DNA of 64,000 nucleotides, taken from the NCBI RefSeq assembly GCF_900143625.1, contig NZ_FRFF01000091.1, positions 1-64,000 of the forward strand, given 5' to 3'. Numbering within the stretch: the stretch's first letter is position 1; each line of letters opens with the position of its first letter. The notes under the pieces are model-generated. The model saw only the letters and a list, made by a program, of their open reading frames with translations, did not search any database and was not told the DNA's origin. This document shows positions 41,144-48,313 of the stretch, piece by piece. The translations under genes were made by a program, and so were the position numbers. This stretch comes from Nocardiopsis sp. JB363 (GTDB lineage: Bacteria; Actinomycetota; Actinomycetes; Streptosporangiales; Streptosporangiaceae).

Positions 41144-42898
41144 TCAGCGGGGCCAGTAGAAGACGTCCGTGGTCGCGGAGATCACCTGGGCCTGGGCGTC
41201 ACCGAACTGGACGAGGCGGATGCGGACCCGTCGGCCCTCCGCCAGGTTGCCCTTCCACGAGTAGGTGAAGTGTCCCTGCCCGCCCTTGTGCACGGGGCTG
41301 TGCTGGGGGCGGTTGCGGGCGATCTTCCAGCCGCCGTCACCGTCGGACTCGTACTCGGTGGCGCGGATCTGCACTTCGCTGCCGGGGGTGACGCCGTCCA
41401 GGGTCACCCCGACGGAGATGTCGTAGTAGGCGCCGTCGGTCTCCTCGACCCCCACCAGCGAGTAGAACTCGCCGGTATCGCCGTCGTGCCGCCGGTCGAA
41501 CGCCAGACTCGCCCAGTCGCCGGGTTCCAGGGCCTGGGCATCGTCCTTCTCGAACCTGCGGTGTCGGGGCATGTCGTCGTCTCCCTCTGTGTCGTCGGGG
41601 TCCTCGGCGAAGGTGCCGTCCTGTACGAGCTTGTAGGCCTTGTCTCCGGGGCAGGACGTGGAGATGAAGTCGCGGTGCCCCGAGACACTGCCCGCGATGG
41701 AGGTGTCGGGCTCCATGAGCCACTGCCGAAGGGCCCGGACCGCGTTGATCTGCTCGGGGGTGATCGGGTCCTTGGGACCGGTGGCGAGCGTGCACGAGTA
41801 GTGACTGGTGTTGCCGCCGGGTTGGGCGGCCTGGGTGCGATACAGCCCCCGCCCCTCGATCACGTACCCGTGCGGGCACGCCATGAAGGAGTTGCCGGTG
41901 AAGTACACCGTGCCCCGTCGGCGGGCCAGCCAGGTCCCGTCGGGGGTGGTGGGACACCAGACGGGACCGTCGTGCGGTTCCCGGGTGCGGGTGACGTCCT
42001 CGGGGGAGACCCGGTCCCGGTCGAGCAGGCTCACCCGGTGCCCGTCCCCCCGTTCGTGCCGGACGGCCGCCTTCCCGGCGAGGACGGCGGCGAACAGCAG
42101 CGACTCGGCGACCGCCGGGCCGGACGCGACCAGGGTGCCCGGCCCCTCCTGGCCGGTGTCGGACACGACCCGCAGGAACAGGTCGAGTTGTGGGCCGGTC
42201 AGGGAGGACAGGAACCCGTGCGAGGGCGCCCCGTCGGGGGCGTGTTCGGTGATCTCCTCGGGAAGGAGATCACCGTGGTCGACGCCCGTGTGCGGTTCCC
42301 GGAGCACGCAGACGCGCGCGAGCCGTTCCACCAGGGGGTCGGGCCACTTGGGTTCGGTGGGCGGTGCCTGACAGGGTGCGGACAGCGTGATCAGGTCCCG
42401 TGCCCGCAGGGTCGCGCTGGTCGCCCACGCCCGTTCGGGTTCGCCGGTGGCGGAGGGGCGTTCGACGGGCCAGCGGTGTCGGTCGGTGGTGAGGGAGGAA
42501 TGACCGGCTCCCTCCATCCGGACCAGCTCGCGTGGCACGGCGGGAAAGACGTTGACCGCGGTCAGCGGCTGCCACCGGGAGGAGCCGGTCGTGTGGTCGA
42601 GGGTGAGGACGAGGTCGCCCGCGGCGATCTCACGGAAGGTCCGCCACCCGTTCTCGGTGAGGATCTCGGTCTCGGTGTCGACGCAGTACCCGATGTCGGC
42701 CCAACCGCGTTCGGGGCCGGTGTGGAAGTCACGGGTGCTGCGCCAGTAGGACAGACAGGCGGAGTGGTCCTTGCCCGCCAGGTTCTGGTCGGCTGAGTCG
42801 TAGTGGATGACCAGGCCGGAACGGGGGTTCGCCTGGTCGGCCGGGGAGCTCCCCCAACCTAGATCGGACCTGGACACGTATTTGCTCGGTCGAGGCAT
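41144..42898 (-). CDS. Intein-containing N-acetylmuramoyl-L-alanine amidase (PGRP/T7-lysozyme fold)
   Basis: The 584-residue precursor is an amidase-2/PGRP enzyme cutting the muramic acid-L-Ala bond, split by an intein at residues 72-336. The extein halves rejoin as GWADIGY plus SFMACPHGYVIEGRG, the unbroken family sequence. Zinc ligands are H32 (VIHYD), H408 (SGHRDF) and C416 (TSCPGD); Y71, the last residue before the intein, matches catalytic Tyr46 of T7 lysozyme. The spliced protein would be 319 residues, with a C-terminal beta-rich domain and no signal peptide, so it resembles a phage lysin. ATG 42898 has a GGAGG unusually close, so the start is not certain. Confidence 0.88.
   Translation of the reverse strand: MPRPSKYVSRSDLGWGSSPADQANPRSGLVIHYDSADQNLAGKDHSACLSYWRSTRDFHTGPERGWADIGYCVDTETEILTENGWRTFREIAAGDLVLTLDHTTGSSRWQPLTAVNVFPAVPRELVRMEGAGHSSLTTDRHRWPVERPSATGEPERAWATSATLRARDLITLSAPCQAPPTEPKWPDPLVERLARVCVLREPHTGVDHGDLLPEEITEHAPDGAPSHGFLSSLTGPQLDLFLRVVSDTGQEGPGTLVASGPAVAESLLFAAVLAGKAAVRHERGDGHRVSLLDRDRVSPEDVTRTREPHDGPVWCPTTPDGTWLARRRGTVYFTGNSFMACPHGYVIEGRGLYRTQAAQPGGNTSHYSCTLATGPKDPITPEQINAVRALRQWLMEPDTSIAGSVSGHRDFISTSCPGDKAYKLVQDGTFAEDPDDTEGDDDMPRHRRFEKDDAQALEPGDWASLAFDRRHDGDTGEFYSLVGVEETDGAYYDISVGVTLDGVTPGSEVQIRATEYESDGDGGWKIARNRPQHSPVHKGGQGHFTYSWKGNLAEGRRVRIRLVQFGDAQAQVISATTDVFYWPR
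41891..42685 (-). other. Intein with class 3-like W-C-T triad (mini-intein)
   Basis: The 265-residue insertion begins CVDTETEILTENGW (block A, Cys1) and ends VYFTGN before Ser+1. Block B is SSLTTDRHRW with Thr138, His141 and Trp143; block F is VWCPTT with Cys315; block G carries Thr334, Gly335 (instead of the usual penultimate His) and terminal Asn336. Trp143, Cys315 and Thr334 form the signature of class 3 inteins, although those usually lack a nucleophile at position 1. The middle (about residues 185-300) is shorter than a LAGLIDADG endonuclease domain and shows no such motif. Splicing is predicted, not shown. Confidence 0.88.
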
Positions 42899-43056
42899 AC
42901 CTCCATTGTCCCCACGAATGACTTCTCTACGTGTTGATCCCATAACAACGAGCGATATGTCCAAAAAGTCGATCGCTTATGGGTGTGGTGGGACAGGTGT
43001 TACCCGGCTCCGGTGCGTCACGATGGAACATCCGACCCGTCCTTCGGAGGTTGCCG

Positions 43057-44559
43057 GTGCTCCCAGCCCACAACGTCAGCGTCGTCCGCGAGGCCGAACA
43101 GGCGCTCATGGCCCGCCTGCCCGAAGGCGCCCTCATGCGTCGCGCCGCCACCGGACTGGCCGTGCACTGCTCCCGGATGCTGCCCCGGGTGTACGGCTCC
43201 CGCGTCACTCTCTTGGTGGGCAGCGGTGACAACGGCGGCGACGCCCTGTACGCGGGGGCGGATCTGGCCGCCCGGGGTTCCTTCGTGCGCGCGGTGGCCG
43301 CCGGGTCACGGCTCCACCCGGGCGGTGCGTCGGCGCTGCGGCGCGCGGGCGGTCGTGTCCTGACCGTGGCGAAGGAAGAGGCACTTCCCGACGACGTGCA
43401 GACCGCGCTCTTCGACACCGACCTGATCGTCGACGGGCTCGTCGGCATCGGCGGGCGCGGGGGCTTGCGCGAACCCCACGCCGCGTTGGCCGCCCTGGCC
43501 GTGAACTCGCCGGCCCCGGTGGTCGCGGTGGACCTGCCCAGCGGCGTGGACGCCGACACCGGGGAGGTCGCCGGGCCCGCGATCGCCGCCGACGCCACGA
43601 TCACCTTCGGCACGTACAAGCCGGGGCTGTTCGTCGACCCCGGCGCCGAACGGGCCGGGAGCGTCCATCTCGTCGACATCGGTCTTGGGCCGGAACTGCC
43701 CGGGTCCGACCTCCTCCGTCCACAGGCTGTGGACATCGCGCGGCTGCTTCCCACACCGGGGGCGGAGTCCGACAAGTACCGCCGGGGCGTGCTCGCCGTG
43801 CGGGCCGGCTCCGACCGTTACCCGGGCGCCGCCGTCCTGTGCGTGGGCGGGGCGCTGCGCACCGGCGTGGGGATGGTCCGGTACGGCGGTGGAGAAGAGG
43901 TGCTCTCCCAGGTGATCGCCCGCTGGCCGGAAACGGTCGGCGAGCACCTGGACCCGCGCAGCAGCACCGACCTGACCCCGGGGCGCGTCGGCGCCGTCGT
44001 GATCGGTTCGGGGCGAGGCACCGACCCGGCCAACGTGGACGAGGTGAAGGACGTACTGGAGAGCGATCGGCCGGTGCTGCTCGACGCCGACGCGCTCACG
44101 TTGGTCGGTGCCGAGGAACACCTCGCCGAACTGGTGCGCGAACGTTCCGCGCCCACCCTGCTCACCCCGCACGCCGGGGAACTGGCCCGGCTGTTGCCCG
44201 ACACCGAACGGTCCGACATCGAGGCCCGGCGCCTGGAACACGTGTCCCGCGCGGCCTCCCGGTATCGCGCGACCGTGCTGTTGAAGGGGTCGACGACGCT
44301 GATCGCCCATCCGGGCGCACCGGTCGTGGCCAACCCGACGGGGACGCCGCTGCTCGCGACGGCGGGTTCGGGGGACGTGCTCTCGGGGATGGCGGGCGCG
44401 TTGCTGGCGGCGGGGCTGCACTCGCAGGAGGCCGCCCTGTGCGCCGCCTACCTGCACGGGCGCGCGGCCGTGTTGGCGCGGGACGGCGCCCCGATCAGCA
44501 CCTCGGACCTGCTGGACGCGCTCCCCCTCGCCCTGAGGGAGGTCCTGGAACAGAAGTGA
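43057..44559 (+). CDS. nnr: Bifunctional NAD(P)H-hydrate repair enzyme
   Basis: A 500-residue fusion. The N-terminal half is the NAD(P)HX epimerase (YjeF_N: GSGDNGGDALYAGADLAARG, VAVDLPSGVDADTG); the C-terminal half is the ADP/ATP-dependent dehydratase (LLTPHAGELARLL, LKGSTTLI, NPTGTPLLATAGSGDVLSG in pieces). Together they repair hydrated NADH and NADPH. GTG 43057 lies 6 nt after GGAGG. Divergent from the amidase gene. Confidence 0.93.
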   Translation: MLPAHNVSVVREAEQALMARLPEGALMRRAATGLAVHCSRMLPRVYGSRVTLLVGSGDNGGDALYAGADLAARGSFVRAVAAGSRLHPGGASALRRAGGRVLTVAKEEALPDDVQTALFDTDLIVDGLVGIGGRGGLREPHAALAALAVNSPAPVVAVDLPSGVDADTGEVAGPAIAADATITFGTYKPGLFVDPGAERAGSVHLVDIGLGPELPGSDLLRPQAVDIARLLPTPGAESDKYRRGVLAVRAGSDRYPGAAVLCVGGALRTGVGMVRYGGGEEVLSQVIARWPETVGEHLDPRSSTDLTPGRVGAVVIGSGRGTDPANVDEVKDVLESDRPVLLDADALTLVGAEEHLAELVRERSAPTLLTPHAGELARLLPDTERSDIEARRLEHVSRAASRYRATVLLKGSTTLIAHPGAPVVANPTGTPLLATAGSGDVLSGMAGALLAAGLHSQEAALCAAYLHGRAAVLARDGAPISTSDLLDALPLALREVLEQK

Positions 44560-44590
44560 CCGCGGACGGCGATCGCTCTCCAGGTGTCGA

Positions 44591-45076
44591 TCAGGTGAGG
44601 GCGCGGGCGGCGTCCAGGCCCTTCTGGACGATGTCGGCGATGAAGTAGTCGCCGGGGTCGCGGGCGTCGTGCAGCAGGGGCACCTTGGACTCGTCCACCC
44701 ACATGAACTCGGTGTGCTTGCCGACCTCCAGCGTGGGCCGGTTCAGGTCGCCCTCGACGCGGACCAGGTAGTCGATCTCGCGGCGGACGGCCCCGTCACC
44801 CGGGTCCCAGTCCAGTCGGTGCAACTCGGCGATCACCTCGCTCAACCTCCACCCGGTCTCCTCGTGGACCTCGCGGGTCAGGGCGTCGAGCATGCCCTCA
44901 CCCTCCTCGACGTGGCCGCCGACGACGTCCCAACAGTGCGGGAAGACCTTGCGGGTGGCCGACCTGCGCTGGGCGAAGACGTTGCCTCGCTCGTCGATGA
45001 TCGCGGCCGCGGCCACCCAACGGTGACCATCGGCGGTGTCGGGGAATTCGATCCCCTCGGCGACACGAACGCTCAC
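44591..45076 (-). CDS. Nudix hydrolase
   Basis: A 161-residue Nudix protein with a complete box from G54: GHVEEGEGMLDAL then TREVHEETGW (GX5EX7REXXEEXG pattern). Segments GNVFAQRRSATRKVFPHCWD resemble Nudix proteins related to isopentenyl-diphosphate isomerase and MutT. Substrate unknown. Its GTG start overlaps the stop of the TetR gene by four bases (GTGA), so translation is coupled and both are presumably under the TetR operator. Confidence 0.9.
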   Translation of the reverse strand: MSVRVAEGIEFPDTADGHRWVAAAAIIDERGNVFAQRRSATRKVFPHCWDVVGGHVEEGEGMLDALTREVHEETGWRLSEVIAELHRLDWDPGDGAVRREIDYLVRVEGDLNRPTLEVGKHTEFMWVDESKVPLLHDARDPGDYFIADIVQKGLDAARALT

Positions 45077-45720
45077 TCGTGCTCCTTCTTCTCGGCGCGC
45101 CTGGGCAGGCGCAGGGTCAGTAGCCGGGCGCGGGGGGCGAGGGCTCCGGCCAGGTCGAACACCGCTTCGCTACGGGAGTGGTCCTCGTCGAGCACGGAGA
45201 ACAGGTTCACCCCCAGGTAGTAGGTGATCGCGGCGTGGGCGACCTCCCGCGCGGGCAGCAGCCGGCCCAGGGGTGAGCCGCCCACCACACGCTCCCACTG
45301 CCCGGCGATGAAGTCGATCCAGGGTTCCGATCGCGTCCGGATCTCCTCGCGCAGCTCGGGTTTGCCGACGGCGGCGGCGACCAGCTGCGTGAATTCGGTG
45401 ATGTAACCGCGTTCCAGGTCGGTCCGGTGGATCCGGGTGGCGACCTCCACCAGTTCTTCGAGCGTGCGGGCGTTCGACGCGAGCTCTTCGTACATGGCCA
45501 TGCGCTCGGCGCTGGACCGGTCCAGCGCGGCCAGTAGTAGTTGGTCGACCCCGCCGTAGTGGTAGAAGACCAGCGCCGAGTTGGCCTCGGCGCGTGTGGC
45601 GATGGTCCGCGCCGAGGCCCCGGAGTACCCCTCTTCGCGCAGAACCTCGCTCGCTGCAGTGAGCAGGCGTTCCTTGGTCTCCTCGCTGCTTCTGCGGCCT
45701 CCGCCGCCACCTTTGGCCAT
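45073..45720 (-). CDS. TetR-family transcriptional regulator
   Basis: A 215-residue regulator with the TetR helix-turn-helix (EVLREEGYSGASARTIATRA, EANSALVFYHYGG; residues about 24-58) and an effector domain of unknown ligand. It is divergent from the membrane-protein pair at 45813. The gap contains an 8-bp-arm inverted repeat, a strong candidate operator, so it probably represses itself, the Nudix gene and the divergent operon. Confidence 0.92.
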   Translation of the reverse strand: MAKGGGGGRRSSEETKERLLTAASEVLREEGYSGASARTIATRAEANSALVFYHYGGVDQLLLAALDRSSAERMAMYEELASNARTLEELVEVATRIHRTDLERGYITEFTQLVAAAVGKPELREEIRTRSEPWIDFIAGQWERVVGGSPLGRLLPAREVAHAAITYYLGVNLFSVLDEDHSRSEAVFDLAGALAPRARLLTLRLPRRAEKKEHE

Positions 45721-45752
45721 GACCCTCCCTTTCGTCGAACTTCATCATACGG

Positions 45753-45786
45753 TTTAATCAAGTGATTAAAGCGAATGATTCAATCA
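45753..45786. promoter_or_regulatory. Candidate TetR operator(s)
   Basis: TTTAATCA (45753-45760) and TGATTAAA (45763-45770) form a perfect inverted repeat with a 2-bp spacer. A second, related palindrome TGATTCAATCA follows at 45776-45786. Both share the half-site TGATT and lie in the 92-bp gap between the divergent TetR gene and the membrane-protein genes. Confidence 0.75.
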
Positions 45787-45812
45787 GTTGGACAACTGAG
45801 AGGAGCCCTCCC

Positions 45813-46865
45813 ATGCCGGAACCGCACGAGCCCGACGACCGTCCCTCCGACGAGGAGACCGCCGCACGCCACGCCGCCGGTCGCCGCGCCGTCCCCGGAA
45901 CCCCGCCCAGCACGTGGTTCGAGGGGGAGGACCGCGTGCCCGCGTACAGACCCTCGGCCGCCCGCTGGATCCTCGCCGGGATCCTGGCGCTGGGCGTCTT
46001 CCCCCTACTCGTGCTCCTGCGGGTGACGAGTCTCGGCGGCCTGGACCAGACCGCCCTGTTCTACGTCGGTCTCCCCGTCGTCCTCGCCCTGATCGTGGTG
46101 CTCTCGGCCCGTCCCCAGAGCGCCGTCGGGGTGGCCATGGCCATCACCACCGTCATGCTGCTGCTCTCCGGCCCACTGCTCGGGGAAGGCCTGGTCTGCC
46201 TGGTCATCGCGGCCCCGCTGATCTACGGGCTGGTCGCCCTGATCACCTGGCTGGGCGTCGCCGTGTCCGGCCGGGATCGGTACGGACCGCACGCCTTCGT
46301 CGCCGTCCCGGTCCTGTTCGCGCTCACCCTGGAGGGGGTCGCCGGCCTCTCCCTGCTGCCTCGGGAGGACACCGGCACGGGGTCCGTGCTGGTGCCGGCG
46401 ACCCCCGAACAGGTCGCCGCCGCACTCGCCGCCCCGCCCGTCTACGAGGCCCCCGAGGCGTTCTTCCTGGGCGCGGTCCCCTTCCCCGAACCGGTCGAGG
46501 CGGTGGGGGAGGGCCTGGAGGCGGGCGACGACCGCCTGATCCACTTCACCCCGCGCACCACCCTGGCCTTGGGCGACGAACCCACTCCGCGCACCATGGA
46601 GTTGGAGATCACCGAGAGCCGGATCGACGACGACGGCGGCCGGGTGGTCTTCGACGTCACCGAGGACACCACCCTCGCCCGATGGCTGGACCTGCGCACC
46701 GCCACCGCCACCTGGGAACGGGAGGGCGACGCCACCAGACTGACCTGGGAGTTCGACTACACCCGCACCTACGACCCCTCCTGGTACTTCGGTCCGATCC
46801 AGTCCTACGCCACCGACCTGGCCGCGGCCTACCTCGCCGACACCTTCGCGGAGGCCGTCCGGTGA
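45813..46865 (+). CDS. Membrane protein with soluble C-terminal domain, unknown function
   Basis: A 350-residue protein: hydrophilic N-terminus, then about five membrane helices (roughly residues 50-190), then a soluble domain of about 140 residues (IHFTPRTTLALGDEPTPR, MELEITESRI, LTWEFDYTRTYDPSWYFGP). The latter resembles SRPBCC-like lipid-binding folds in pattern. ATG 45813 has GAGAGGAG upstream. The GTGA overlap with the next gene couples their translation, so the two likely act together under TetR control. Confidence 0.65.
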   Translation: MPEPHEPDDRPSDEETAARHAAGRRAVPGTPPSTWFEGEDRVPAYRPSAARWILAGILALGVFPLLVLLRVTSLGGLDQTALFYVGLPVVLALIVVLSARPQSAVGVAMAITTVMLLLSGPLLGEGLVCLVIAAPLIYGLVALITWLGVAVSGRDRYGPHAFVAVPVLFALTLEGVAGLSLLPREDTGTGSVLVPATPEQVAAALAAPPVYEAPEAFFLGAVPFPEPVEAVGEGLEAGDDRLIHFTPRTTLALGDEPTPRTMELEITESRIDDDGGRVVFDVTEDTTLARWLDLRTATATWEREGDATRLTWEFDYTRTYDPSWYFGPIQSYATDLAAAYLADTFAEAVR

Positions 46866-48163
46866 CCCCCGAACTCCCCGCCCTGCTCGTGCGCGGCCTG
46901 GGCCTGTTCCTGCCGCTCGTGGCGCTGATCGTGCTGTGCCTGTGGCGTGCCCCGACCCACCGCGAGACGGCGTCGATGATCGTGGCGTCCGCCTGGGCCC
47001 TGCTCACGCTCATCCCACTGAACCTGTACGCGGTGCACGCCGGCTGGTGGTCCTTCCACGCCGAAGGCGCCGTGTGGCAGGGACTGCCGGTGGATCTGAC
47101 GCTGGCGTGGGTCCTGCTGTGGGGAGCCCTCCCCGCGCTGCTGCTGCGCCTGCTTCCGGTCCCCCTGGTCACCGGACTGCTGGTCTGGCTGGACATGATC
47201 CTCATGCCGCTCGCCGAACCCGTGGTGGTGCTGGGGTCGCGGTGGCTGCTCGGCGAGATCCTGGGGGTGGCGCTGTGCCTGATCCCCGCGTCGCTGCTGG
47301 CCTACTGGACCCGGCACCGGCAACTGCTCACCGCGCGGGTGTGGACCCAGGCGCTGCTCGCGGTCGGGCTGACGGTCGCCCTGCCGGTGTACGTGCTGAC
47401 CAGCCGGGTCCGGATCGAGCCGCCCACGCCCGAAACACTGTCCGTCCTGGTCCAACTACTGGCCCTGGCCTGCCTGCCCGGTCTGGCCGCCGCCCGGGAG
47501 TTCGCCGCCGTGGGACGTGGCACCCCGCTGCCCTACGACCCACCCGAACGCCTGGTCACCAGCGGCCCCTACGCCTACGTGCGCAACCCGATGCAGCTCT
47601 CCATGGCGCTCGTGTACCTGGTGCTGGGCCTGCTGCACCCCGTACTGGCGCTCGGCGCGGTGGTCTGCCTCGCCTACGGGGCCGGGTTCGCCTCCTGGCA
47701 CGAGGGCGGCCGGCTGCGCGCGGACTTCGGCGCCGCCTGGACCGAGTACCGGGCGGGGGTGCGCCCCTGGCTGCCCCGGTGGCGGCCCTGGCCGGGGCGG
47801 GCCGAGGGCACCCTGTTCGTGGCGATGGACTGCGGAATGTGCCGCGGGGTGGGCAACTGGGTGGCGACGCGTCGACCCACGGCGCTGCGCATGCGCCCGG
47901 CCGCCGACCACCCGGAGGTGCTGTACCGGATCACCTACGAAGGTGCCGACGGCACGCGTTGGAGCGGTCTGGCGGCGTTGGCGAGGGCGATGGAACACCT
48001 GCACCTGGGGTGGGCCCTGACCGGCTGGGCCGTGTCCCTGCCGGTGGTGCGTCACTTCCTGCAACTGTGCGCCGACGCCTTCGGAGCCGGCCCACGACCC
48101 TCCCGCAAGGTGCCCGTCGTGCCGGGCACATCGTCGAGAACCCTCTCACCTGCCGATACGTGA
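46862..48163 (+). CDS. Isoprenylcysteine methyltransferase-like membrane protein fused to DUF393 (DCC) domain
   Basis: A 433-residue fusion. The first part has about seven helices (RGLGLFLPLVALIVLCLW onward); the middle carries the ICMT/PEMT motif (RLVTSGPYAYVRNPMQ, then EGGRLRADFGAAWTEYRAGV, about residues 230-300), which binds SAM in relatives. The end resembles a DCC/DUF393 thioredoxin-like domain (MDCGMCRGVGNWV with a CxxC). GTG start overlaps the preceding stop. The substrate of the methyltransferase part is unknown. Confidence 0.72.
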   Translation: MTPELPALLVRGLGLFLPLVALIVLCLWRAPTHRETASMIVASAWALLTLIPLNLYAVHAGWWSFHAEGAVWQGLPVDLTLAWVLLWGALPALLLRLLPVPLVTGLLVWLDMILMPLAEPVVVLGSRWLLGEILGVALCLIPASLLAYWTRHRQLLTARVWTQALLAVGLTVALPVYVLTSRVRIEPPTPETLSVLVQLLALACLPGLAAAREFAAVGRGTPLPYDPPERLVTSGPYAYVRNPMQLSMALVYLVLGLLHPVLALGAVVCLAYGAGFASWHEGGRLRADFGAAWTEYRAGVRPWLPRWRPWPGRAEGTLFVAMDCGMCRGVGNWVATRRPTALRMRPAADHPEVLYRITYEGADGTRWSGLAALARAMEHLHLGWALTGWAVSLPVVRHFLQLCADAFGAGPRPSRKVPVVPGTSSRTLSPADT

Positions 48164-48313
48164 CATTCGGCGACGAACGGAACACAAGTCCCCGACGCGC
48201 ATGTTCCGGGTGAACCCTTCGCCGTTATGCTCGTGCCGGGCCGCCCCCGTACCGGACCAGTGCCGGACATGGACGGCCCCACGTGCTCCCCACCCCCCGG
48301 TACGAGGACACCC

